A stretch of DNA of 35,539 nucleotides, taken from NCBI GenBank assembly GCA_030849075.1, contig JASAOO010003295.1, forward strand, positions 2,087 through 37,625, read 5' to 3'. Positions 9,155-17,253 of this stretch are shown one piece after another. The notes beneath the pieces are model-generated. The model searched no databases. It was not told the DNA's origin and was given only the letters and a program-made list of their open reading frames with translations. Origin of the DNA: Zelonia costaricensis (taxonomy: Eukaryota > Euglenozoa > Kinetoplastea > Trypanosomatida > Trypanosomatidae). How positions within the stretch are numbered: the first letter of the stretch is position 1; each line of letters starts with the position of its first letter. The position numbers were made by a program, and so were the translations under genes.

Positions 9155-9538
9155 TCAGTCGAGTCCCTTGAAGTCGCGCTGCGCCGCCGCAGCCGGCGAG
9201 GTGGGAGAGGCAGGCAGTCCCAGGGAGGCAGGTGACGCCGCGGCCCCGTGAGCGGAAGAGCCGGCGCTCTCCGCCGCGGCCGCGCTCTCCGGTGTGGTGC
9301 CCTCGATGAGGTGCACAACGCGCACAATGGCGTAGCGCGTGGCGCGGGCCGCCCAGTAGCACACCGTCATCATCAGCGACAGCTGGCCCACCCGCTGGAA
9401 GAAGGGTGGCTGCCCGAGAAAGAACAACAGTACGCCGTAGGCGGCGATGACGCCCATGATGACGGACGAGAAGCGCGTCAGCACAAACTGAGGGGCGTAG
9501 CCCAGCATGGACGCGGTGATCTGCTTGGGGTCGAACAT
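9155..9538 (-). CDS. Small two-helix membrane protein, unknown function
   Basis: Encodes 127 residues starting MFDPKQITAS. I do not recognise the family. Two hydrophobic segments are visible: about residues 23-42 (VIMGVIAAYGVLLFFLG) and about 51-77 (LSLMMTVCYWAARATRYAI and following), joined by a short GQPPFFQRV turn. This suggests a hairpin membrane anchor. The last 45 residues are Ala/Ser/Pro-rich, ending QRDFKGLD, and probably extend into the cytosol. No cleavable signal peptide is apparent. The start is a true ATG with a convincing pyrimidine tract and AG a short way upstream. The non-repetitive N-terminal 80 residues and the placement between two normal genes support a real gene. Its neighbours are Golgi-traffic genes, but that is weak evidence of function in kinetoplastids. 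Confidence 0.8.
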   Translation of the reverse strand: MFDPKQITASMLGYAPQFVLTRFSSVIMGVIAAYGVLLFFLGQPPFFQRVGQLSLMMTVCYWAARATRYAIVRVVHLIEGTTPESAAAAESAGSSAHGAAASPASLGLPASPTSPAAAAQRDFKGLD

Positions 9539-9568
9539 TGTCTGGGGTGTGGAGACGGATGAGTACAG

Positions 9569-9597
9569 CTAAGGTGGTGCAGGATGGGGAGGGGGGT
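9569..9597 (-). promoter_or_regulatory. Candidate spliced-leader acceptor of the 127-residue gene
   Basis: On the minus strand a C-rich tract (about 9580-9597) is followed by CCTTAG with AG at 9569-9570, leaving a 30-base 5' UTR. A second AG at 9542-9543 is possible. Confidence 0.5.
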
Positions 9598-10204
9598 TGA
9601 CGAATCGCGTGTGTACGAGTGCGTGTGTGCAAGGTTGGAGGGGCAGGGAGAGGAGTGGGGGTCAGAGGAAGTTCGAACACGGTGAACATTCTCCGTGGTG
9701 AAGGACATACACCGCACGGCTTCCGTCAAGTCTGGCCTGCAGCGGCAAGCACGCGGACAGCCAACCCACCCACGCACCCGAGCGGCGCCATGCACCAATC
9801 ATGCGCCGTCAGTCACACGAGGGGGGGGGGATCGCGCTGCACTCGGGCACTGAGACACAAGCCTGTGCCGCTGTGCTGCGCCTTAATCTCTGATTTCCGC
9901 CATCCTCGCGGTTCTTAGTCGAGGAGGAAGGAAGCAGCTCCACGATGGGCAAAGCACAGGCCCACATCGACACGCCCGTCCAGGCCCGTCAGACACACGA
10001 GGCAGAGACCGGGTAGACCGAGAAGGGAAAGGAGGGTGGGGGGCACCGCGTGAAGAAGGCAATCACCACTTCCACCACACCACCACACGAGGCATGAGCG
10101 GGGTGCTGTCACGTTCACGTGCAGCACCGAATCACGCCCGCCGACGTCATAATACGTCGACTCCTCCCTCCCTGCCCCCCTCTCCCCACTTCCCCGCTCG
10201 TGCG
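9598..10204. other. Intergenic region between the 127-residue gene and ARFRP1
   Basis: About 600 bases, presumably the ARFRP1 3' UTR and spacer. It holds a G run near 9822-9830 and a purine tract near 10018-10041. A weak 6-bp inverted repeat (CGACGT / ACGTCG) lies at about 10142-10159. No gene is seen. Confidence 0.6.
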
Positions 10205-11428
10205 CTACGCATCGGTGTCCACGTCCCTCGCTCGGTACAGCAGCTGCGCCACCACCCAGTCCATCGCCCCAGCCACGCCAGCGCCGTCCAAGGCGCTCAC
10301 CTCAGCCACCCGCAGCGCGATCTCGCCGAACCCGCTCTCCCCCACCCGCCGCTGCGCCGCCTCGGCGCGTGCGCAGTGCCGTGACAGGGGCGCAGCAGGC
10401 GGCGCGGTGCCCTCGCCCGTGCGGCTCCCTTGCCGCGACGACTCAGATGGCGGCAGCGCGGGCCGCGCGCCACCGCCGTCCTCCCCGTCGTCAGCACCCC
10501 CGTTGCGGAGCAGGTAAAAGGCGGGGTCGGCGGCGAGCTCGGCCAGCCGCAGCGCGTTCTGCAGCGTGCCCAGCGGAACGTGCTGCACCGCGTCCGTTTT
10601 GTTGCTCAGCAGCAGGACGGGCACCCCGCGCAGCAGCGGGTGCTGGAGGAGACGAGCGAGCAGCTGCCGGTCCGGCTTGTACAGCTCCTCCAGTTCGTGC
10701 AGGGTGACGTGATCACGTGGGACTGGCAGGGGCTCGTCTGCGGCGTCAGCGGAGGCAGCCGCCGAGGACGCGCTCGTGTGCGGCTGTGCGCGGAAGGGCA
10801 GCGTGCTGTCCACGACGTACACAAGAGCCTGGCTCTGCGGGTAGTACTTCTCCCACAAGTCCCGCAGCGCGGCTTGGCCGCCGAGGTCGCGCAGCACCAC
10901 GCGCGTAACGGCGTCGCTCGGCGCGGTGGCAAGCACCTCGCGCTGGCGTGTGCGCTGCGCCGCGAGCACGTCCTCCGGCGGGGGAGGGAGGCTGGAGACT
11001 GCGTGGGAGGGCAGCAGCGCCTTCTTAACGCGAGTCACCACCGCCACGGGCGGGCTGAAGCGATGCTGCACAACGGCGTAGTTGAGCCCCACAGTTGGGC
11101 GGATGCGCTTCTGGGCCATGTGCACGGCTGTCGCAGGCTGCGGCGTGCCGGGCGGCAGCGAGGTCGTGGTCGAGCGGCGTGCTGTCGAGGTGCCCGGTCC
11201 GTCGTCCGTCTTGAGGCTTGTGCTGCCGTCCCCCTCGGCGTCAAGGACGTGCCCGTTGGAGCCCAGGTTGGCAGCGGATGACAGCTGGTCCTGCGTGGCA
11301 GGGTTGTAGAGGTACTTGAGCTGCTCTAGCAGCGTCGACTTGCCGGCGCACTCGCGCCCGACAATGAGCACATTGTATTCGGTCGTGGTGAAAAGGCTGC
11401 TGTACACGCCTGCGACGAAGTGCAGCAT
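10205..11428 (-). CDS. ARFRP1: ARF-related GTPase, ARFRP1 (yeast Arl3) type
   Basis: Predicted 407-residue small GTPase of the ARF family; ARFRP1 acts at the trans-Golgi network upstream of ARL1 and golgin recruitment. All five G motifs are present: G1 GRECAGKS at 24-31, switch I Thr in RPTVGLN at 110-116, G3 DLGGQ at 181-185, G4 NKTD at 276-279 and G5 SAL at 378-380. The segments around G1 (YNVLIVG, LLEQLKYLYN) and G3 (LWEKYYPQSQALVYVVDST) match ARFRP1 better than other ARLs. There is no Gly at position 2, as in ARFRP1, which is not myristoylated. ARFRP1 is normally about 200 residues; the excess comes from three low-complexity insertions at about 43-106, 124-172 and 308-365, with a shorter one at 212-235. 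The start is the first true ATG and lies just after a candidate splice acceptor. Confidence 0.92.
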   Translation of the reverse strand: MLHFVAGVYSSLFTTTEYNVLIVGRECAGKSTLLEQLKYLYNPATQDQLSSAANLGSNGHVLDAEGDGSTSLKTDDGPGTSTARRSTTTSLPPGTPQPATAVHMAQKRIRPTVGLNYAVVQHRFSPPVAVVTRVKKALLPSHAVSSLPPPPEDVLAAQRTRQREVLATAPSDAVTRVVLRDLGGQAALRDLWEKYYPQSQALVYVVDSTLPFRAQPHTSASSAAASADAADEPLPVPRDHVTLHELEELYKPDRQLLARLLQHPLLRGVPVLLLSNKTDAVQHVPLGTLQNALRLAELAADPAFYLLRNGGADDGEDGGGARPALPPSESSRQGSRTGEGTAPPAAPLSRHCARAEAAQRRVGESGFGEIALRVAEVSALDGAGVAGAMDWVVAQLLYRARDVDTDA

Positions 11429-11443
11429 GCAGGCAGCGGCCGC

Positions 11444-11517
11444 CTGCCGTGTGACACGGCGAAGCGGAGGCGGCAAATGCACAACACACAACACACGGAG
11501 AAGGGGGGAGAGAGAGA
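11444..11517 (-). promoter_or_regulatory. Candidate spliced-leader acceptor of ARFRP1
   Basis: On the minus strand a strong CT tract (about 11497-11517) and a shorter one (about 11457-11472) are followed by the first suitable AG at 11444-11445. The resulting 5' UTR would be about 16 bases. Confidence 0.5.
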
Positions 11518-12448
11518 CACACACACGATAGAGGGAGAGGCGCACAAGACGGTACTGGGTCCAACCTTGCCCGCGTGTGTGTGTGTGTGTGTGGCTGTCT
11601 TCAAATCCGTATTGGACAGCGCAGGAGAGAATTCGAGCTGACGAAATCGCAAACAGCAGCGCGTGGGGAAAGCGGAGGGAGATAGAGAGAGGGGGGAGGC
11701 AGGCGCGGTAGTGGCGGGGCTCGCGGTCAACGCTGCGCTTTGTTGCTGCACACGCGTCAACTCACCCTGGGTGCCTCGTTCCAGTATGTATGTATGTGTG
11801 TGTGTGTGTGTTGATGCAGGTCCTTGCCTCCGCTTCCGTGACTGGGTGGCGGGCACGATCAGAAGGCGAGGATGCGTGGGAGTAGAGGGAAGTGAGATGA
11901 GAGAGGGTCATTGGTTGTGTTGGCGTGCAAGAGAAGATGACGTGAAAGGCCGCAAAGACGACGCCATCGCCGACGGAGGTCCTTCTCACGAGTTTGTGCT
12001 GGGACTCCGAGGTGACGCGAGTTGAGCACGTGTGTGCGTGCAGGTGCGCCGTGCGTGCCTCGCTCTCCGCAGTCACACACAAGCGGGGCAGCAACGAGCC
12101 GCTGGGCGACACCCTCTGCCACGTGTCCGCCTCCCAAACCCACACCACCTTGACGAGTTCGTCTTTCGCCATGCACACTCTCCATCTTTTCCTGAATTCC
12201 TCCTGCTGTGACGGCTGCACACACACACACACACACGGTTCGGGCGCGTCGCATCGGCCAGAGTGAGGCTCACTGGCCCTCGAGCACAGTCCCCCTGCCG
12301 CTCCCCCCCCTGAGGGGCGCGAAGTCGCTGAAGACACTGAGAACAAGCACGTGCGCTGCGCCGAGTCGCGAGAGGGGCGCGGGGCGGGGGCGGGGGACGG
12401 GGGCCGCAGGTCGTACTGCTGCAAAACGAAAGCAGCATCGCAGCGACG
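11518..12448. other. Intergenic region between ARFRP1 and the 1488-residue gene
   Basis: About 930 bases without a gene. It holds GT repeats near 11575-11592, a (GTAT)/(GT) repeat at 11785-11812 and a CA repeat near 12220-12237. It should be mainly 3' UTR of the 1488-residue gene; its open frames are low-complexity. Confidence 0.6.
11785..11812. repeat. Compound GTAT/GT microsatellite
   Basis: A few GTAT units run into about eight GT units. The site is intergenic. Confidence 0.8.
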
Positions 12449-15400
12449 CTACAGGCTCGCCGTGCGGTACGCCCTCCAGTAGTCGTACACGCGGCGCGGC
12501 AGGGGCCGCATCGCACGGCGGGTGCGCTCGCCCGATGAGGCGGTGGACGACGAAGTTGAGGAAGAGGTGCTCGAGCGGGCGGATGAGGAGCGCGACGACG
12601 CGGGCGACGGCGAGGAGGAGGCGGACGACTCCGCGCTGTCCCCCCTCTCCTCCGCCCCCCGCCCCTCGCCACGCGGCGCTCGAGTACGCCGACGCCCGCG
12701 ACGCCCCGCCGGCTCGGCACCGCTACTCCCCTCGCGCTCGCCGTCGCCTTCGTTGGCGTCCCCCTCAACGCCACCCTCGGCACCCGGGCGACCGCTGCCC
12801 GCGGCGGCCGCCACACGCGCTGCCATCCGCCGCGTCGCCATGCGGCCGCACCGCGCGAGAAGCCGCGCCCGGCGCATCTCGGCCGCCTGGCGCTGTCGCG
12901 CGTCGCTCTCGAGCAGCCCGGCGGCGGACCAGACAAGCAGGCACTGCTGCGCGTATGGCAGCTCGTGGAGCTGCGCCGCGGGGTGGCGTGGGTGGGGCGA
13001 CGCCGTCAGCTGGACCTCGCCATCGACTTCGCCGCTGCTCTTCAACGCCTCCTCAGCAGTTCGTAGGAAGGAAACGAGGGTGTGCGGGGAGGCGGCGACA
13101 GGGGACGATGCTGCGGAGGAGTGCGGCCCGCTGTCGCTGTGCGCGGCAGCGGCCGTGCCAGTCATCGCCAACTTCGTGGTGTTCATCCCCAGACTTGCCT
13201 TCTCGTCGCCATCGCTCTCGCTGCCACTGCGCGGCTCCCTCTTCACCAGACGCGTGGTTCCGCTGCTCGGGACTGGCGGCGGCGCCGTGGAGGTCGGGGT
13301 GGGCTGCGACGCCTGTGCAAGGCGGGCTCGCACGCGGCGCTCCAGTGCCGCCTGATCGTGCCTCAACACGTTGCTACGCAGGCTGGGGTCGATGCCGCCC
13401 TCGATCTTGCGCTTGCGCCCCCGCTGCCGTGCGGGCACAGCAGCAGCAATCGCGGAAGCGAGGGAGGCAGGGCGGCTGGTTGCGTGCGCCTCCTCTGCCG
13501 GCGCCACACCACCAGCACCCTTGTCCTTTGCTGTCCTCGCGGGGATGCCGCCATGGGCAGGGGCATTGACGGGATCGGTGGCCTCCGCCGCGGGTGGCAC
13601 CGCTGGGCCGTACCACATCACCGGTGCCGTCGCCGCCTGCGCCACGGCGGCGGGAAACGAAGAGAGCAGGAAGGTGTAGGAGGAGTACAGGGTGGTGGAG
13701 GCCGGCCCGGCTGCCGCGGCGCTCCCCGCCTCCAGTGGCGCCCCCATGCGTTGCTGGATACGGGCTCGGACAGCCCGCTCGTGCGGGGTGAGGCGGAGCG
13801 GCAGTTCAAACGTGGGCGGCGAGGGAGGGCGCCTCGCAGCCTCCGCCCCTCGTGCAGCCCCGGCGGAAGACGGCGGAGTGGAGGACGGCAGAGGCGCCGG
13901 TGCGGCGGCAGTCGTCACGAGGTTGCTGGCCGACTGCGGCGCGTCTGGGGAGTTGCTGGCCGTATCGAGAGACGCAGCCGCGGCAGCAGAGGGTGCAGCG
14001 GCGGCGGCGGCACTGGTGGTGGCGGGGTCACTACGCCGCTGGCCACTGCGGGCTGTCACCGCACTGCTTGGCGGCGGTGTGGCCGGCGTCTCTGCTGCCG
14101 CAACGTCAGCGCTCGGTAGAGCCACGCGGGGAATCTTGAAGCTGCCGCGCGGGCGCCCACGGTGCTCCTCCCCGTTCTTTTTCGCAGGCCCCTGCTTAGT
14201 GACGGCAGCCGCCTTCGCGGGCATCGCTGACGGAGGTGGCGGCGACGCCGCAGCCGCCGTCGCAGTCGGCGGCGAGGCCGGCTTGAAGGGTGCCTTGGCT
14301 GCCTTCCCGACGGTGCTCTTCTCGTGGCTCCTCTCTCTCTTGGCAGCCGCGCCTGGCGCGCGCGTCTCGGGGGTGTGCACCTCCTCCGCACCCTGCGGCC
14401 CCTCCTCCGCCGCCTTCTCAGCGGCCTCGGCGGTGACTGCTGGACCGTCTGTGCGGTTTGCATCGGCATTGGCCGGCGCCCCGTTGCCGTCGGCAGGGGC
14501 CGCGCTGGGGCTGGGACTGCGGCCACGCTTGGCAGCCCCGCCCCGCTTCCGTTGTGATGTGGTGGGTCCAGGCCCGCGGGCGCCGGCCGGGGCACCTTCT
14601 GGGTCCTTGTGCGGCGCGTCGGCGGCATTTTTCGCGTTTGCGGGGTTGGCAGCAGCTGCGGCGGCAACGGCGGGCGCCTCCGCCGTCGCGGCAGCCCGTC
14701 GCTGCCCCGCTGCGTCGCTGCCGACCTGCAGCTCGAGTTGCGCCGCCGCCTTGATGGCCGCCGTGCGCCGCCCCGTGCGGGTGGAAGTCCACGTCTCCTC
14801 CACGGCCCTGTCGCGTTCCGCCGCGAGTCGATGGCGCCGCCGGCCCTCCCCGCCGCTGCCAGGTGCCACACTGCCTGCCCGGGAAGCAGTCGTTGAGCTC
14901 GCGAGAGACGCGGCCTCACTGGCCTGCGGTGACGGCGCACCGTCTTCTGCATCCGCGCTGACCTCAGCCGCCGTGCTGGGGGCGGTGGCGCTGGCGCTGA
15001 CCGTCGCGGTGCCCTTGCGTAGCGCCGCCGCGAGCCCGACCCCGGCGAGGGCGGTGGCCCTGCGCCGCGCCGCCGTCGGCGGTGACGGCAGAGCCGGTGC
15101 GGGCTCGTCTACGGTGTCTGCCTCGTCGACATGCTCCATGTCCACCCCCTCTTCCACCCCGCCCTCTCCTTCGCTGGCGGGAGAACTTGGCGGTGTCGCC
15201 GGTCGGGGGCGCTTTAAGGCGGAGGGACCGCTCGCAGATCCCTCACCGGCCGCCGCAGCGCCTACCCCGCCCGCGCGGCGGCGTGCCGGCGCGCCTGGCG
15301 CCACCGCCACTGGTGCCACTGGTGCCGCTGCGCTGCCCACCGGGTCCGCGCCGGCACGCGCGGTGGTGTCTGGTGGCGTTGGGATCGCCTTGCCGCTGCC

Positions 15401-16915
15401 TCGCTTGGGGCGGTTCTCCGCGTCCTCCTCGTTGCCAGCGGCCATCATGGCAACGCCAGAGGCGCCAGCGGCCACGGGCCTCGGTGGACCGGCACTGCCG
15501 TCCCGCCCGACCGACGCCGTCGCCTTGGCCTCCTCGGCGGACAGCAGTGTGTAGTAGAAGTTGCGCAGCGTGATGATGAGCGCCTCGCGCCGCATCGGGC
15601 CCCGGACGTCGAGAGCGGCTGTGTCCATGTTGCGCCCCAAGACCCACCACGCAAACGCGAGGTCCTTGTGGTTGTACCGGTCCAGGACCACACCCCGGTT
15701 AAGCAGCGACTGGTAGTACTGCGCAATCGCGTCGCACACCTCGCACGAGTGCGCCGGCTCGCCGTCCCTGCCGCCGCCGCTGCCAGGCGAGGGAGGGCGG
15801 ACGGCGGACGGCGTGGCATCCAGCGCGCCAGACAGCGGCAGCGGCGGCGGCAGCGACGAGGCCGCTCTGTGCGCATTATCCGGGGAAACGCTGCCTTCCA
15901 CTGCGCCGGTGGTCGCACCCGCACCAGCCACGGCACTCGGCCCTGCCGTCGCAGACGAGATCGAGTTGACGTCACACAGTGGTGGCGGTGGCCGCAGTGA
16001 GGTGCTGTCGGCTGCGATGTGCGCGTCCAGCTCCTCCGCGAGCGACCGAGCCGTGCTCGCGGTAGCGACGCCGTCGTCCGCCTTGTCACTTCTCTCGTGT
16101 GTGAGCGGTGGCGCCGCGGCGGTGGGGCTCTGTGCGTTGTTGGTAGGAGAGCGTGGGATGTGGGTGGCGGAGCGGGCCGCGATGCTGCTCGCGGGGGTGG
16201 CGGATGGGGTGAGCGGCACGTGAGGGGAGTTCACGAGACGCCGCGGGGAGGTGGAGCTGGTGAAAGAGGCGGCGCCGAAGAACACGGCGCGGGCACGGTC
16301 CACGGCGCACGGCGGTGCTGCCGACACCAACGCCTCGGCATCGGTCGATTCCGGCTGCAGAGCCCCGTGTTCTAGTGGAGCGCTCGGCATCGAAGCCGTG
16401 CCCTTGCTCTGAAGCGGCTGCCCGTGCAGCTGTGGCGTCGTGCAGTCTCGGTCGCCCGCGGCGCGGTGCCTCCCGTCTCCCTCTTCACCGTCTGCCCCCA
16501 CCTCCGCATCGCTGTTTTCGTTAGGCGACACAGACGACGCAGAGGTGGACGCCGAGGCGGAGCGACTCGAAGACGGGGCGCCCGCTGCGGCGTCAGCGAC
16601 GAGCGGTGCACCCTGTTCGTGTTGCTCTCGCTTGGCTTTGGCGCGCCGCCGCGCCCGCAGCAGCGCGCGCGAGGGCGGCTGCTCTCCGCAGCACGGCCGG
16701 TAGTCGGGCTCGGCGCGCGAGATCAGCAGGAGGTTGAGGGCGCGCGCGGTGTTGACCTCCTCCACGTCTGGCATCTGCGCGCCGGCTGGCAGGTGGTAGG
16801 CGCGGAGCCGCTGAATGGTGTTGATGGCGACGAAGTCGCGCACCCGGTCGTCCTTCCACGGGTCCATGCCGAGGACGCTGACGGCCTCTGCAGCCGCCTG
16901 CCGACGAGACCGCAT
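12449..16915 (-). CDS. Large basic Ala/Pro/Ser-rich protein with AT-hook-like motif, unknown function
   Basis: A frame of 1488 residues without a recognised family. Non-repetitive islands suggest a real protein. The N-terminus (about 17-100) contains DPWKDDRVRDFVAINTIQ. Residues about 386-460 contain HSCEVCDAIAQYYQSLL and FAWWVLGRNMDT and end RNFYYTLL, which looks like a helical fold. Residues about 1030-1105 contain LPLRLTPHERAVRARIQ. The last residues are RVYDYWRAYRTASL. Between these lie long Ala/Pro/Ser/Gly tracts. An AT-hook-like motif, HRGRPRGSFK, is at about 918-927, and basic clusters (RKRGGAAKRGR, RGRKRK) occur nearby, so DNA or chromatin binding is a reasonable guess. Near the C-terminus a Ser/Glu/Arg-rich stretch is followed by the terminal YW segment. 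The true start may be Met17 (16867), giving 1472 residues, because the best splice acceptor falls between the two ATGs. Confidence 0.8.
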   Translation of the reverse strand: MRSRRQAAAEAVSVLGMDPWKDDRVRDFVAINTIQRLRAYHLPAGAQMPDVEEVNTARALNLLLISRAEPDYRPCCGEQPPSRALLRARRRAKAKREQHEQGAPLVADAAAGAPSSSRSASASTSASSVSPNENSDAEVGADGEEGDGRHRAAGDRDCTTPQLHGQPLQSKGTASMPSAPLEHGALQPESTDAEALVSAAPPCAVDRARAVFFGAASFTSSTSPRRLVNSPHVPLTPSATPASSIAARSATHIPRSPTNNAQSPTAAAPPLTHERSDKADDGVATASTARSLAEELDAHIAADSTSLRPPPPLCDVNSISSATAGPSAVAGAGATTGAVEGSVSPDNAHRAASSLPPPLPLSGALDATPSAVRPPSPGSGGGRDGEPAHSCEVCDAIAQYYQSLLNRGVVLDRYNHKDLAFAWWVLGRNMDTAALDVRGPMRREALIITLRNFYYTLLSAEEAKATASVGRDGSAGPPRPVAAGASGVAMMAAGNEEDAENRPKRGSGKAIPTPPDTTARAGADPVGSAAAPVAPVAVAPGAPARRRAGGVGAAAAGEGSASGPSALKRPRPATPPSSPASEGEGGVEEGVDMEHVDEADTVDEPAPALPSPPTAARRRATALAGVGLAAALRKGTATVSASATAPSTAAEVSADAEDGAPSPQASEAASLASSTTASRAGSVAPGSGGEGRRRHRLAAERDRAVEETWTSTRTGRRTAAIKAAAQLELQVGSDAAGQRRAAATAEAPAVAAAAAANPANAKNAADAPHKDPEGAPAGARGPGPTTSQRKRGGAAKRGRSPSPSAAPADGNGAPANADANRTDGPAVTAEAAEKAAEEGPQGAEEVHTPETRAPGAAAKRERSHEKSTVGKAAKAPFKPASPPTATAAAASPPPPSAMPAKAAAVTKQGPAKKNGEEHRGRPRGSFKIPRVALPSADVAAAETPATPPPSSAVTARSGQRRSDPATTSAAAAAAPSAAAAASLDTASNSPDAPQSASNLVTTAAAPAPLPSSTPPSSAGAARGAEAARRPPSPPTFELPLRLTPHERAVRARIQQRMGAPLEAGSAAAAGPASTTLYSSYTFLLSSFPAAVAQAATAPVMWYGPAVPPAAEATDPVNAPAHGGIPARTAKDKGAGGVAPAEEAHATSRPASLASAIAAAVPARQRGRKRKIEGGIDPSLRSNVLRHDQAALERRVRARLAQASQPTPTSTAPPPVPSSGTTRLVKREPRSGSESDGDEKASLGMNTTKLAMTGTAAAAHSDSGPHSSAASSPVAASPHTLVSFLRTAEEALKSSGEVDGEVQLTASPHPRHPAAQLHELPYAQQCLLVWSAAGLLESDARQRQAAEMRRARLLARCGRMATRRMAARVAAAAGSGRPGAEGGVEGDANEGDGEREGSSGAEPAGRRGRRRTRAPRGEGRGAEERGDSAESSASSSPSPASSRSSSARSSTSSSTSSSTASSGERTRRAMRPLPRRVYDYWRAYRTASL

Positions 16916-16940
16916 GACGGCGCCGCACGAAAGGGGAGGG
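16898..16940 (-). promoter_or_regulatory. Candidate spliced-leader acceptor of the 1488-residue gene
   Basis: The only good pyrimidine tract near the start (about 16929-16940, CCCTCCCCTTTC on the minus strand) lies between the first ATG and upstream sequence. The next AG is at 16898-16899, inside the frame and 30 bases before the second ATG at 16867. An upstream AG at 16955-16956 has no convincing pyrimidine tract. Confidence 0.45.
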
Positions 16941-17192
16941 TGCGTTTGCGTTAGCTTTGTGGGTCAAGGCCGAGTACGTGCGTGTAACGTAGAGTCAAAG
17001 AGTGGCGGCACGCACGGAGCCGGCGACGCCTCGGTGCACACACAGAAACACACCCTTCCAACGCCGCAACTCCCCCTTTTTCTTCTCTTTTCACGCCTCT
17101 ATGGGTGAACGCGTCCGATGTCCCCGCTGCACTCTGCACGCTGTACGATGCGTGGTGGCGGCGCCGTGTCGCTGCGCACGCCCGATAAATCA

Positions 17193-17253
17193 GTGTGTGT
17201 GTGTGTGTGTGTGTGTTTGTGTGTTTGTGTATGTGTGTATGTGTGTATGTGTG
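17193..17253. repeat. Imperfect (GT)n / GTAT microsatellite
   Basis: About 60 bases of GT with T and A interruptions (GTTTGT, GTATGT). On the minus strand this reads as CA repeats. It is intergenic. Confidence 0.9.

Noticed and set aside
12452..12510. C-terminal RVYDYWRAYR as an enhancer-of-polycomb-like motif
   Set aside because: The likeness covers only a few residues and no other part of that domain is visible.
13692..15554. Plus-strand open frame of 620 residues
   Set aside because: It lies antisense to the 1488-residue gene and reads as Ala/Gly/Ser strings. In GC-rich coding DNA the opposite strand often lacks stops. No splice acceptor layout or conserved block is seen.
15545..15760. 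CxxC pair in the 1488-residue protein as part of a zinc finger
   Set aside because: Only one CxxC pair (CEVC) is present and no second Cys/His pair lies at a suitable distance.
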